A stretch of DNA of 64,000 bases from Methylococcaceae bacterium UBA6146 (GTDB lineage: Bacteria > Pseudomonadota > Gammaproteobacteria > Methylococcales > Methylomonadaceae). Of this stretch, positions 9,499 to 18,598 are shown piece by piece. The stretch lies in assembly GCA_002422395.1 (NCBI GenBank), contig DIUY01000030.1, forward strand, positions 218,125 to 282,124, read 5' to 3'. How positions within the stretch are numbered: position 1 is the first letter of the stretch; every line of letters starts with the position of its first letter. The position numbers and the translations under genes were made by a program. The notes under the pieces are model-generated. The model did not search any database and was not told the origin of the DNA. It worked only from the letters and a program-made list of their open reading frames with translations.

Positions 9499-9521
9499 TT
9501 GGCCGCGATAACCGCGGCCAA
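9499..9521. other. GC-rich stem-loop between gnd and zwf
   Basis: Perfect 9-base arms (TTGGCCGCG and CGCGGCCAA) enclose the 5-base loop ATAAC. A second, smaller hairpin (GGGG/CCCC, 9557-9569) next to the gnd stop is followed on the minus strand by GAAATTT, resembling a weak gnd terminator. Together they suggest partial transcriptional separation of gnd from zwf-pgl. Confidence 0.45.
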
Positions 9522-9580
9522 GGAACCCTGCTACAGTGTTAGCAAAGTTAAATTTCGGGGCGTCACCCCACCTACCCTAG

Positions 9581-11026
9581 TTATACCGTATACGTAGTCG
9601 ATGCCGTCTTACCGCCGTGCCCTGTCCAATCGGTATGAAAGAATTCGCCTCTAGGCTTGTCCACGCGCTCATAAGTGTGCGCACCAAAATAATCCCGTTG
9701 TGCTTGCAACAAATTGGCAGGCAACCGTTCGGTGCGGTAGCCATCGAAATACGCCAATGCAGAAGAAAAGGCCGGGGTTGGGATACCCAGCTCAATACCC
9801 AAAATAACAGCTTTACGCCAGCCTGCGTCGGCTTTGCCCATTGCCTCGACAAAGAAATCGGCAAGCAACAGATTTTCAAGTGCTGGGTTGGCGTCGTATG
9901 CTTGTTTGATGTCATTCAAAAACTGGCTGCGGATAATACAACCACCGCGCCACATCAAGGCAATTTCGCCATAATTCAGCGCCAGGTCATATTCTTTTGA
10001 GGCTTCACGCATCAACCGGAAGCCTTGGGCATAAGAAATGATTTTAGCGGCATACAAGGCATCACGAATCGCGTCAATCATCGCTTGCTTGTCGCCGGAG
10101 AACTTGACCTGTGCTTTAGGCAAAATTTGTGCGGCCTTGACGCGCTCTGATTTTTGCGCCGACAAACAGCGGGCAAACACCGACTCACCAATCAACGTTA
10201 ACGGAATGCCTAACTCCAACGCGTTAATGCCTGTCCATTTGCCGGTGCCTTTTTGGCCTGCGGTGTCGAGGATTTTATCGACTAGGGGCTGCCCGTCTTC
10301 ATCGTTGTAAGCCAAAATAGCCGCTGTTATTTCGATCAGATAAGAGCTTAATACCCCTTGATTCCATTCGGAAAAAATGCTGTGCATCTCGGCCGCCGTC
10401 AATCCTAAGCCCTCGGACAACATTTGGTAAGCCTCACAAATCAACTGCATATCACCATATTCAATGCCATTATGCACCATTTTGACATAATGCCCCGCGC
10501 CATTGTCCCCCACCCATTCACAGCAAGGCTGGCCGTCAACCTGTGCGCTGATGGCTTGGAAAATGGCTTTTACCGTAGGCCAAGCCGCTTTATTGCCGCC
10601 AGGCATAATCGATGGCCCATGCCGTGCACCTTCTTCACCACCGGAAACGCCAGTGCCGATGTAGTAGATGTTTTGTTCCTGCAAATATTGGGTACGGCGA
10701 TTGGTGTCGGTGAACAGCGAGTTGCCGCCGTCAACAATGATATCGCCTGCCGATAACAAAGGGATTAATTTGTCGATGTATTGGTCAACCACCTCACCGG
10801 CTTTAACCATGAGCATGACGATACGCGGCGATGCCAAACCGTCCACTAACTCTTCTAGGGAATGGGCACCGATAACCTGCGTGTTTTTTGCGGGTCCTTC
10901 AAGGAATTCATCCACAGTGCTGGTGGTGCGGTTAAAAACCGCCACTCTAAAACCGTGGTCATCCATATTAAGGACAAGATTTTGCCCCATAACCGCCAGA
11001 CCGATCAAACCAATATTTGCTTTCAT
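9581..11026 (-). CDS. gnd: 6-phosphogluconate dehydrogenase (decarboxylating)
   Basis: A 481-residue Gnd of the long, homodimeric class that converts 6-phosphogluconate to ribulose-5-phosphate, CO2 and NAD(P)H. It has the N-terminal Rossmann motif IGLAVMGQNLVLNM, substrate-binding GVSGGEEGARHGPSIMPGG near residue 130, KMVHNGIEYGDMQLI near residue 185, and the C-terminal tail FHTDWTGHGG typical of the long form. It heads the minus-strand gnd, zwf, pgl, icd block. Ribulose-5-phosphate is the formaldehyde acceptor precursor in the RuMP cycle. Confidence 0.97.
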   Translation of the reverse strand: MKANIGLIGLAVMGQNLVLNMDDHGFRVAVFNRTTSTVDEFLEGPAKNTQVIGAHSLEELVDGLASPRIVMLMVKAGEVVDQYIDKLIPLLSAGDIIVDGGNSLFTDTNRRTQYLQEQNIYYIGTGVSGGEEGARHGPSIMPGGNKAAWPTVKAIFQAISAQVDGQPCCEWVGDNGAGHYVKMVHNGIEYGDMQLICEAYQMLSEGLGLTAAEMHSIFSEWNQGVLSSYLIEITAAILAYNDEDGQPLVDKILDTAGQKGTGKWTGINALELGIPLTLIGESVFARCLSAQKSERVKAAQILPKAQVKFSGDKQAMIDAIRDALYAAKIISYAQGFRLMREASKEYDLALNYGEIALMWRGGCIIRSQFLNDIKQAYDANPALENLLLADFFVEAMGKADAGWRKAVILGIELGIPTPAFSSALAYFDGYRTERLPANLLQAQRDYFGAHTYERVDKPRGEFFHTDWTGHGGKTASTTYTV

Positions 11027-11113
11027 GTGTGCCTTCTATAAATATTATTGTCGCTAATAAATGCTAGGGAATTATAGCTTGTTAAGCCCCTTATGAATAT
11101 TCTAATACCGCGC

Positions 11114-14100
11114 TCAAACCCGTTGCTGCGCTATATCCCATATCGGTTGCAGTAGCTCCCGGCATTGCTGCGCAAAGGCATCGCCCAACACTATGTCCAG
11201 ATCAACGGCTGCGTACAGGCGTCTTAATTCGGGTTCATAAGGCTGTTCCGATGCCTTCAATAACTGCTCTTTTGCCGCATCCAACGCTGATTTTTTGGCC
11301 CTATTGCCATTTTTGAGCTTATAAGCTTGCCTGACATAGGCCAATGTGGCCTCAACAAAAAACACATCAGGCTGCTGTTGGCCCTGCCCATAAATATCAA
11401 TAAACCGAACTAAATCATCGGGCCGACAATCATCGGACAAAAACAGCAAGTCTTCATCACTGCTTAGCAAATAAGTCGTCTGCTCCTTAAGCCGATTAAT
11501 GATCAGATGATGCAGCCACGCGCCAATAAAATCTTTGCCTTTAAGGTCAGCATAACGGTAAAACAGGCTGCCGTTGGCATACAGATTGTTCAGCTTGCCG
11601 ACCAGCCGATAATGGCCAATTTTTATATCAACAAACAAGTCGTCCACTGGCTCACCGAGACCTTTGGCGTGGATGCGCCCGACAAATTCATTGACCAGTT
11701 GTTGCTGCTGTTCAAATAACAGCTCCCCCGCCGCACCTGATAGCCAACGCCCCCGTGCTTGCAGCTTTTTTATTGATGGCGTCGAGCCATTCAATGCCCC
11801 CTCCAGCCATTCATGTTGGAGGGCATAATTCTCCAGCCGGTCTATGACGAAAGGCTCGCGTTCTTCAGTCGCCGCATTAATGCCGCTAAATCGGAGCGCC
11901 ATTTGCCGCCGCATAAAATACCGTTGTGGATGCCGGAAGAATGCAAACAATTCGTGCAAGTCAATGACGTTACCCGCAGTATTGCCAATGTTGCCCCGCC
12001 ACCATTGGTTGGCTTCCACCTTATCCGCCGAAAGGGCTTTGGCGGTTGCCAAATCAGTTGCCGAAAAACTGAACAAATCCGCTGAACCGGTAAAATAACG
12101 GGGGCTAAACGCCTGCAAAGGGTGCTTGACGACCAAATCTGTCAAGCCATAACTGGTCTGTAACACGTCCAATAATTCACTGATGACAACCGATGGTGGG
12201 ATCGTCGCGTTCTGGCTAATCGACTGGCCAATATAGGTGATTATCAATTGCTGACGGGCTGACAGCAGAATTTCCAGGAACTGGTAGCGGTCATCGGCTC
12301 GGCGTGTGCGGTCACCCTTACGAAAATGCACGCTGAGCAGGTCGAATGTCGGATGGCGGTCTATTTTAGGGAATTCACCCTCATTAATGCCCAGCAACGC
12401 AATCACTTTAAAAGGGATGGACCGCATCGGCAGCATCGAACAAAAGGTAAGTTGCCCGCGTAAAAAGCCGTTGCTTGATTTACGCTCGGCGACCATCCCT
12501 TGCAGCCAACTGACAATCACTTGCAGCTCAACTTCATCGTTATGCACATCCGTTAAGTCGGCCGATAACTCCACCAATAATTCATTAAGCTGTTGGCGTT
12601 CAATGGGGTCGGCGCTCGCTAGCAGTTGGTCGGCATAGTAATAAAGCCGGGTGCTCCAAGTTTGCAGCGGTTTAGGTTGTTTTAGTTCCGCACCGGCTTT
12701 AAACAATAACTGCATAAACTCGCACAAGCCGCCCAACGCCAGTGCTGACGAGCCTTCCACGTCCCGATAAGGCAACACCCCATCAATAAAATCGGCATCG
12801 CTACCCACGGCATAGCCCATCAACAACCTATCAAGTGCGGCTTGCCACGTATTTTCGCAGACTTCGGGCAGTCCTAACTCCCGTTTGTGTTGCGCCGACT
12901 TTCCCCAGCGCACATGGGTGTCTTGTACCCAGTGTTTAATCAACTCCAGATCAGTTTCCGACAAGCCGAAACCAGGATACACAACGGGTTGCTCCAGCAA
13001 ATCCAGCACCGTCTGCCAGCCGAACCGGCTCTGGCTCAAGCTTAAAAAACGGATGAACGCATCTAGGGCGTGGTTGCTCAACCGCATGCTACGGTCGGCG
13101 ACCGCGTGTTGAATGTCATCAAACACCGCTGAGATAAACGGTTCATACACCTGGATGTCTGGCGCCATTACCACTATGTCGCGTAATTCCAGCGTTGTAT
13201 CGGCTTCAAGCGCTTGCAACAATTGGTTTTTTAAAACCTCCACTTCGCGCAACCGAGAATGGCAGGCGTGTAGGCTGATGGAATTATCTTTTTGCAACGT
13301 CCGACCGTCCAAGCAATTGTTTAAAATGTCATTTTGCAACTGTTGCAGGTTATTGGCCGCCTCAACCGCTTCAAAGCTGTCCAGCTCCAGTTCAAACGGG
13401 GTGTCTTGGTTCAGCAATAGCTCCTGAAACTCCCGTCCCTGCTGGCCTAAGGCCGATAATAAGGGATGGCCGTCGAAAGTTTCTTGAGCGGCACGCTGGC
13501 GCTTGGTTTCCAGATCGGCCCAAAAAACCTGCGCCGGATTAAGCAGAAAAAAATGCACCTGGCAATGTCTGGACAAGCCCTGTAAATAACATAAAAACAG
13601 CGGCGGCATGGTGTTTAGGCCAAACACCGAAATGCGTTCCGGCAAATGCCCGCTAAAAGCGCCTTCCGGCGCGTCATTTAACGTGGCAATCACTTCCAAC
13701 CACAACGTTCCCCGGTGGCGCTGGCCTGCCTGCATGATGACTTGCTGCCAGAGCGCTTTTTGCCAGCGTTCTGTATCGGTATGATAAAGCAGTTGCCCTT
13801 TCTGCCAGAGCGCCAGCATATCGGGGCGCATAATTTGATATTGGTCAAAAATCTGCGATAACTGCTGTGCCAGTTGGTAACGTTTTAAGGCGCTGTTGGT
13901 GCCTGACAGATAATTACGCAATGGGACAAACTCATCGCCGTCCAACTTTCGCAACAAGGCTTCAAGACGCCAGAGCATCAGATGCCGGTCAAATGCCTCA
14001 TCACTCAGCGAAAGCCTTATCTTTTTGGCTAAGGAACTGAAAAACTTGCCCGGAAACAAAAACTCGCAGTTGCCCCACATTTGAAACTGCGTGGCCAACT

Positions 14101-14245
14101 GCTGGGACAACCAACGTTCCATGCCTTGGCTTTGGATCAGGAACACTTCCTTTGCAAAAACCGAGTCTAGCGGCGCATTCGCAATGACCGCACTCAGATG
14201 GGCTAAAAGGTTTTCAGTTTTATTGGAGCTGTGCAGGATGAACAT
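11114..14245 (-). CDS. recC: RecBCD enzyme subunit RecC
   Basis: A 1043-residue RecC-like protein, an inactivated UvrD-type helicase/nuclease fold that splits DNA and reads Chi in the RecBCD double-strand-break machine. Supporting features are the N-terminal FILHSSNKTENLLAHLSA, SQGMERWLSQQLATQFQMWGN near residue 55, MAPDIQVYEPFISAVFDD near residue 358, and GEFPKIDRHPTFDLL near residue 630. Length is slightly below the E. coli protein (about 1120). recB, recD and ptrA are not adjacent: gnd lies downstream and TauE/SafE upstream, so the subunits must be encoded elsewhere. Confidence 0.92.
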   Translation of the reverse strand: MFILHSSNKTENLLAHLSAVIANAPLDSVFAKEVFLIQSQGMERWLSQQLATQFQMWGNCEFLFPGKFFSSLAKKIRLSLSDEAFDRHLMLWRLEALLRKLDGDEFVPLRNYLSGTNSALKRYQLAQQLSQIFDQYQIMRPDMLALWQKGQLLYHTDTERWQKALWQQVIMQAGQRHRGTLWLEVIATLNDAPEGAFSGHLPERISVFGLNTMPPLFLCYLQGLSRHCQVHFFLLNPAQVFWADLETKRQRAAQETFDGHPLLSALGQQGREFQELLLNQDTPFELELDSFEAVEAANNLQQLQNDILNNCLDGRTLQKDNSISLHACHSRLREVEVLKNQLLQALEADTTLELRDIVVMAPDIQVYEPFISAVFDDIQHAVADRSMRLSNHALDAFIRFLSLSQSRFGWQTVLDLLEQPVVYPGFGLSETDLELIKHWVQDTHVRWGKSAQHKRELGLPEVCENTWQAALDRLLMGYAVGSDADFIDGVLPYRDVEGSSALALGGLCEFMQLLFKAGAELKQPKPLQTWSTRLYYYADQLLASADPIERQQLNELLVELSADLTDVHNDEVELQVIVSWLQGMVAERKSSNGFLRGQLTFCSMLPMRSIPFKVIALLGINEGEFPKIDRHPTFDLLSVHFRKGDRTRRADDRYQFLEILLSARQQLIITYIGQSISQNATIPPSVVISELLDVLQTSYGLTDLVVKHPLQAFSPRYFTGSADLFSFSATDLATAKALSADKVEANQWWRGNIGNTAGNVIDLHELFAFFRHPQRYFMRRQMALRFSGINAATEEREPFVIDRLENYALQHEWLEGALNGSTPSIKKLQARGRWLSGAAGELLFEQQQQLVNEFVGRIHAKGLGEPVDDLFVDIKIGHYRLVGKLNNLYANGSLFYRYADLKGKDFIGAWLHHLIINRLKEQTTYLLSSDEDLLFLSDDCRPDDLVRFIDIYGQGQQQPDVFFVEATLAYVRQAYKLKNGNRAKKSALDAAKEQLLKASEQPYEPELRRLYAAVDLDIVLGDAFAQQCRELLQPIWDIAQQRV

Positions 14246-14385
14246 GGCGTTTGGGATAAAGCGGGCAATTAGGCGGAGTCATTAAAATGCCCGATGTGCA
14301 GACATTCTTGTTAGAAAACAGGGGCATCAATTGCATTAAGCCAGGCCGTTCGTGCTGGGTTAGCAGCCGGTTTTGTTTTTGCTGT

Positions 14386-15189
14386 TCAATGCCATAGCAG
14401 TCTGGCTGCCATCACAAAAAGCAGTAGCGAAAAATAACGTTTTAACTTTGCCGCAGGCAGCTTATGAGCCAACCTTGCCCCTATCGGCGCAGTGCAAACA
14501 CTACTCAAAGCAATGCCGATAAAGGCAGGCAAATAAACAAACCCCAAACTCCATTGGGGTAGCTGGACTGCATCCCAACCCAATAATGCGTAACTGGCCG
14601 TCCCAACAATCGCAACAGGCAATCCGCAAGCGCTTGCCACGGCGACCGCATTGAGCACGGGCATTTGCCCATGCACTAGGTAAGGCACAGTAAGCGCACC
14701 GCCGCCCATGCCGACCATAGACGATAGCAAACCAATAAGGGTTGCCACCGTATAATCCAGCCACTTTGGCTGTTTTGTAGTGCCTGGCTTGGGTTTTACT
14801 TGCAAGGCCATAATGGTGCCGAAATACAGCAAAAAAACCACCAGAATTGCACGCAAAGTATCGGCACTAATTTGTTTGGCAATTACCGCACCAACCGCAG
14901 CGCCAAAACCAATTAGCGGACTTAAGCGCAGCACTTTATCCCATAACATTGTGCCTAAACGATGATGTGCGACAACCGAAGCGATTGCTGTCAGGATAAT
15001 AGTGGCTAAAGAGGTGGCAACCGCCATTAATAACACTTGCTCCGCAGGAAAATGGTATGCCGAAAAAACGAGTGCCAAAACCGGTACAATAACCAGCCCC
15101 CCGCCAATCCCAAATAAGCCGGCCATCAAACCAGAGACAGTGCCTAGTGCGAGGCTAGCGGCAAAAATATCTATGATTTCCTTGTCCAA
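14386..15189 (-). CDS. TauE/SafE-family membrane permease
   Basis: A 267-residue integral membrane protein with about eight hydrophobic segments, of the TauE/SafE (DUF81) family linked to export of sulfite, sulfoacetate or related small organosulfur anions. Typical glycine-rich motifs occur in both halves: GLMAGLFGIGGGLVIVPVL near residue 20 and LLSSMVGMGGGALTVPYLV near residue 155. The start is a TTG with AAGG upstream, since no ATG fits the N-terminal helix. The substrate cannot be deduced; the neighbours (recC, pcm) give no hint. Confidence 0.85.
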   Translation of the reverse strand: MDKEIIDIFAASLALGTVSGLMAGLFGIGGGLVIVPVLALVFSAYHFPAEQVLLMAVATSLATIILTAIASVVAHHRLGTMLWDKVLRLSPLIGFGAAVGAVIAKQISADTLRAILVVFLLYFGTIMALQVKPKPGTTKQPKWLDYTVATLIGLLSSMVGMGGGALTVPYLVHGQMPVLNAVAVASACGLPVAIVGTASYALLGWDAVQLPQWSLGFVYLPAFIGIALSSVCTAPIGARLAHKLPAAKLKRYFSLLLFVMAARLLWH

Positions 15190-15310
15190 AATAACCTTGT
15201 GTTATGGTGGTGGGCAATATACCCAATAAATAATTATGAATTATGGCAATAATTGACCGTCCATAACTGGTTGAGCCAGAACTTTTTTTTGAGCCACCCG
15301 CATCGTTTGT

Positions 15311-15399
15311 GTAGTAGGCCGGAGGCCGGCAACCCACTTTGCCACACCGATGGGCGTGCCAGAATCACCAGCCCGGACAGTTGTGCCGAACCCTACTAC
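15311..15399. repeat. Candidate palindromic intergenic element (family D, one copy seen)
   Basis: An 89-base segment bounded by GTAGTAGG and its inverted match CCTACTAC, with an inner GGCCGGAGGCCGGC near-palindrome. It lies between pcm and the TauE/SafE gene. The general design (short inverted ends, inner hairpins) resembles families A and B, but no second copy is in the window. Confidence 0.4.
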
Positions 15400-15402
15400 C
15401 GA

Positions 15403-16065
15403 TTATTCTTTTCCCGCCAAAAAAGGCACAAAAGTGACTGGCTCCAATTCCTCAACTTTATAGCCCATTTCGGTACGGGTAACCCGTTGCAATGTTTGTT
15501 TGTCGCCATTTTTTCCCACGGGGATCACCATGACACCATTTACCGCCATTTGCTGTAATAATATCTCTGGTATTTCCGGTGGGGCCGCTGTTACTAGAAT
15601 GCCATCAAAAGGGGCGTATTCCGGCCAGCCAAGACTACCATCGCCATATAAGTAGCTGATATTTTTAATTTTTAAATCCCACAGATAATCTTTTGCTTTT
15701 TTCTGTAAAGGTAATATCCGCTCAATGCTATAGACATGATCGACCACTTGCGCCAAAACCGCTGTCTGGTAGCCACAACCGGTGCCTATTTCCAAAACTT
15801 TTGATAAGGACCCTGACGCCAGTAACAACTCTGTCATCTTAGCGACAATATAAGGCTGGGAAATGGTCTGGTTATAACCAATGGGCAGTGCAGTATCTTC
15901 GTATGCCCGGCTAGACAACGCCTCATCCATAAAAATGTGCCTAGGCGTATCACGCATCACCTCCAACACTTTTTGGTTGGTTATCCCTTGCTCAGCCAAG
16001 CGGTTCATCATACGCTCCCGGGTGCGCAAGGAAGTCATACCTATCCCTTGCAGATGCGGTGTCAT
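15403..16065 (-). CDS. pcm: Protein-L-isoaspartate O-methyltransferase
   Basis: About 220 residues. Pcm methylates isoaspartyl residues in aged proteins with S-adenosylmethionine and starts their repair. Motifs are ALPIGYNQTISQPYIVAKM (substrate loop), VLEIGTGCGYQTAVLAQ (SAM motif I) and PFDGILVTAAPPEIP. I chose the ATG at 16065 because it overlaps the surE stop as ATGA; an upstream in-frame ATG at 16089 would add eight residues. surE-pcm pairing is common in gammaproteobacteria, but the usual next genes (nlpD, rpoS) are absent here. Confidence 0.93.
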   Translation of the reverse strand: MTPHLQGIGMTSLRTRERMMNRLAEQGITNQKVLEVMRDTPRHIFMDEALSSRAYEDTALPIGYNQTISQPYIVAKMTELLLASGSLSKVLEIGTGCGYQTAVLAQVVDHVYSIERILPLQKKAKDYLWDLKIKNISYLYGDGSLGWPEYAPFDGILVTAAPPEIPEILLQQMAVNGVMVIPVGKNGDKQTLQRVTRTEMGYKVEELEPVTFVPFLAGKE

Positions 16066-16817
16066 AAATCGCTCTCTTTCGGTAACCATTCTTTTAACTC
16101 ATTAATCCGCCCATACCAAGTCAAATCAATCTGTAATGGCGTGACTGACACAAAACCGGCATTAATTGCATAAAAATCCGTGCCCGGACCGGCATCCTGT
16201 TCGGCACCCGGCGGCCCCACCCAATAAATGTCGCGTCCCCTCGGGTCTTTACTTGTAATGACCGGTTCTGATTTATGCCGCTGGCCAAGCCGCGTTGCCT
16301 GAAAACCTTTTAAGTCCTTAAGCGGCATATCCGGCACATTGACATTAAGGATAGTGTCTTGAGGCAAAGGCTTGGCTATCAATTGTTTTAATAGGGTTAC
16401 TGCAACCTGGGCGGCGGTGTCAAAATGAACGGGATTGCTGCCGACTAAAGAAATGGCGACAGCGGGCAACCCTAAAAAACGCCCTTCGGTCGCTGCTGCA
16501 ACCGTACCCGAATACAGCACGTCATCACCCAAATTGGCACCGTGATTAATGCCTGCAAAAACCATATCAGGTTCATTTTTTAGCAGGCCGGTGACGGCCA
16601 GATGCACACAGTCGGTGGGTGTGCCATCCACTTTTATGAAGCCATTATCGAGCTGATAAGCCCGTAACGGCATTTCCAGCGTTAACGAGTTGCTCGCCGC
16701 ACTGCGGTTCCTATCCGGTGCAACCACCGAAAGGTCTGCATGGGCACGCAGTACATTGGCTAATGCCAACAAACCTTCAGCCAAATAGCCGTCATCATTA
16801 CTTAACAAAATGTGCAT
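16062..16817 (-). CDS. surE: 5'/3'-nucleotidase SurE
   Basis: A 251-residue metal-dependent phosphatase acting on nucleoside monophosphates and short polyphosphates, linked to stationary-phase survival. It starts with the signature MHILLSNDDGY (metal-binding Asp-Asp). Family segments SVVAPDRNRSAASNSLT and DMVFAGINHGANLGDDVLYSGTVAAA follow. An in-frame TTG two codons upstream is possible, but the ATG at 16817 matches the family start. It overlaps pcm by four bases. Confidence 0.95.
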   Translation of the reverse strand: MHILLSNDDGYLAEGLLALANVLRAHADLSVVAPDRNRSAASNSLTLEMPLRAYQLDNGFIKVDGTPTDCVHLAVTGLLKNEPDMVFAGINHGANLGDDVLYSGTVAAATEGRFLGLPAVAISLVGSNPVHFDTAAQVAVTLLKQLIAKPLPQDTILNVNVPDMPLKDLKGFQATRLGQRHKSEPVITSKDPRGRDIYWVGPPGAEQDAGPGTDFYAINAGFVSVTPLQIDLTWYGRINELKEWLPKESDL

Positions 16818-16891
16818 TATCAATCGCCATCAAGCAGAAAAATCTATAAAATCAAACATATTAGCAACAATAAACCGCAAAATCAGCTATC

Positions 16892-17434
16892 GTGACAAAA
16901 AAAACCATCAGTATTGAAGACAGTGACTTGTTTCGTGACACTGTCGGGACAGTACGCCCGATTAAAGCCGACAAGGTCTTGTTGAAGCAACCAGATAAAC
17001 CTAAACCCTACCCCAAAAAGCCCGTTATTAATATCGAAGCGCATTTAAGGGAAACGGCTGATATAACCATTGAAAAAGTTGGTCTTGAAGATTCGCTCAG
17101 CTTCGCAGCCCCGGGATTACAAAAAAACGTCTTAAAAAAATTACGCCAGGGCTTTTTTGGCCTTGATGCTGAAATTGATCTGCATGGCTTAAGCAGCCAT
17201 GAAGCCAAACGGCAACTGCTGTGCTTTTTAAACGATTGCGTCATAAACACTTGCCGTTGTGTGCATATTGTGCACGGCAAAGGGTATCGCTCGACTGACA
17301 ATCATCCTATTTTGAAAAACAACATCAACCTATGGCTTAGGCAGCACGAAAAGGTGCAGGCGTTTTGCTCAGCTCCCCCTAAAGACGGTGGCACGGGTGC
17401 TGTTTTTGTGTTGCTGTCCATGACAAAAAATTAG
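16892..17434 (+). CDS. Smr-domain protein (SmrA/SmrB type)
   Basis: A 180-residue protein with a GTG start. The N-terminal 80 residues are lysine and proline rich. The C-terminal Smr domain (about residues 88-175) has the DLHG motif (IDLHGLSSHEAKR) and VHIVHGKGYRSTDNHPILKNNINLWL, the HGKG loop of the MutS2-like nuclease fold. In E. coli, SmrB cleaves mRNA at collided ribosomes; whether this copy is SmrA or SmrB cannot be decided. It is convergent with uppP, the two stop codons being one base apart. Confidence 0.88.
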   Translation: MTKKTISIEDSDLFRDTVGTVRPIKADKVLLKQPDKPKPYPKKPVINIEAHLRETADITIEKVGLEDSLSFAAPGLQKNVLKKLRQGFFGLDAEIDLHGLSSHEAKRQLLCFLNDCVINTCRCVHIVHGKGYRSTDNHPILKNNINLWLRQHEKVQAFCSAPPKDGGTGAVFVLLSMTKN

Positions 17435-17435
17435 C

Positions 17436-18263
17436 CTAATCGACTGTCCATTCCACCAGCCCGCTGTAAGCCGTGGCCAAAATAACCAAGCCAAAAGCAA
17501 TACGGTACCACGCAAAAATAATGAAATTATGGTGGCTGATATAACGCAATAAACCCTTGATTGCCAATAATGCGCTAATAAAGGCAGCAATAAGCCCGAC
17601 GACAAAATAAGGTGCGTCCCCCGCAATATCTAATAAGTCACGGTGCTTATAAACATCATAAAGGCTAGCGATAATCAAGGTAGGAATCGCCAGAAAAAAT
17701 GAAAACTCGGTTGCCGCCTTGCGCGACAAGCCAAACAATAGCCCGCCGATAATCGTTGAACCCGAACGCGAGGTGCCCGGAATCAATGCAAAGGCTTGGG
17801 CGAAGCCCAGTTTTAAAGCATCTAAGGGCGTCAGGTCATCGACCTCGTGGATACGGATTGTATGTTCGCGCTTTTCCGCCCAGATAATCACAATTGCACC
17901 AATAATAAAGGCTAACGCAACCGGCACCGGTTTGAATAATTCGGCTTTAATATATTTGCCAAACAAAAGCCCTAGGCTTGCCAAAGGTATAAAAGCAATC
18001 ACCAAGTTCAAGGTGAATTTCTGAGCCGCCCGCTGCGTGGGCAAGCCCATCACAACAGAGGCTATTTTCGCGCGATATTCCCAGCAAACGGCCAAAATGG
18101 CGCCGACTTGGATAACAATTTCAAACACCTTGCCTTTATCATTGTTGAAATTAAGCAAGTCGCCAACCAGGATTAAATGTCCAGTGCTGGAAACGGGGAG
18201 AAACTCGGTCAGGCCTTCAACAATACCCAGAATAAAGGCTTTAAGTATTAATAATAGATCCAT
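17436..18263 (-). CDS. uppP: Undecaprenyl-diphosphatase (BacA/UppP)
   Basis: A 275-residue membrane enzyme with about eight helices that dephosphorylates undecaprenyl pyrophosphate to recycle the lipid carrier for peptidoglycan and surface polysaccharides. Conserved elements are GIVEGLTEFLPVSSTGHLIL (active-site E and H) near the N-terminus and FALIPGTSRSGSTIIGGLLFGLSRKAATEFSFF near residue 155. Length matches the family. It is monocistronic. Confidence 0.96.
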   Translation of the reverse strand: MDLLLILKAFILGIVEGLTEFLPVSSTGHLILVGDLLNFNNDKGKVFEIVIQVGAILAVCWEYRAKIASVVMGLPTQRAAQKFTLNLVIAFIPLASLGLLFGKYIKAELFKPVPVALAFIIGAIVIIWAEKREHTIRIHEVDDLTPLDALKLGFAQAFALIPGTSRSGSTIIGGLLFGLSRKAATEFSFFLAIPTLIIASLYDVYKHRDLLDIAGDAPYFVVGLIAAFISALLAIKGLLRYISHHNFIIFAWYRIAFGLVILATAYSGLVEWTVD

Positions 18264-18328
18264 GTTTTTGAATTAAATGGGGTGTATAGAAAATGGAACA
18301 ATCGCGGCCAAGCCGTTAATTAAATCGG

Positions 18329-18598
18329 TCATTTTATTTCAAACGAGGTCAACGCTTCGTCAATTGGGATATCGGCAATTTCAAGCTGATCGACGCGGGC
18401 AGTGACCGGCCCTTTTTGGCACCATTTGATAAATTTTTCTATCGTTGGATGTTCCGCCTCGGCAATAATTTCAACCCGCCCGTCGGACAGATTTCTGACA
18501 CTGCCCTTGATGGCGAAATGTTTGGCTTTATTCTGGGTAAAAACACGAAAATAAACGCCTTGTACACGTCCTGACACCAGGACTTTTACTCTACGCAT
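18329..18598 (-). CDS. acyP: Acylphosphatase
   Basis: An 89-residue small hydrolase of acyl phosphates. The phosphate loop GRVQGVYFR (catalytic Arg) and GSVRNLSDGRVEI (catalytic Asn) are intact. The start codon overlaps the rlmKL stop in a TAATG arrangement, indicating translational coupling with the rRNA methyltransferase gene. Confidence 0.95.
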   Translation of the reverse strand: MRRVKVLVSGRVQGVYFRVFTQNKAKHFAIKGSVRNLSDGRVEIIAEAEHPTIEKFIKWCQKGPVTARVDQLEIADIPIDEALTSFEIK

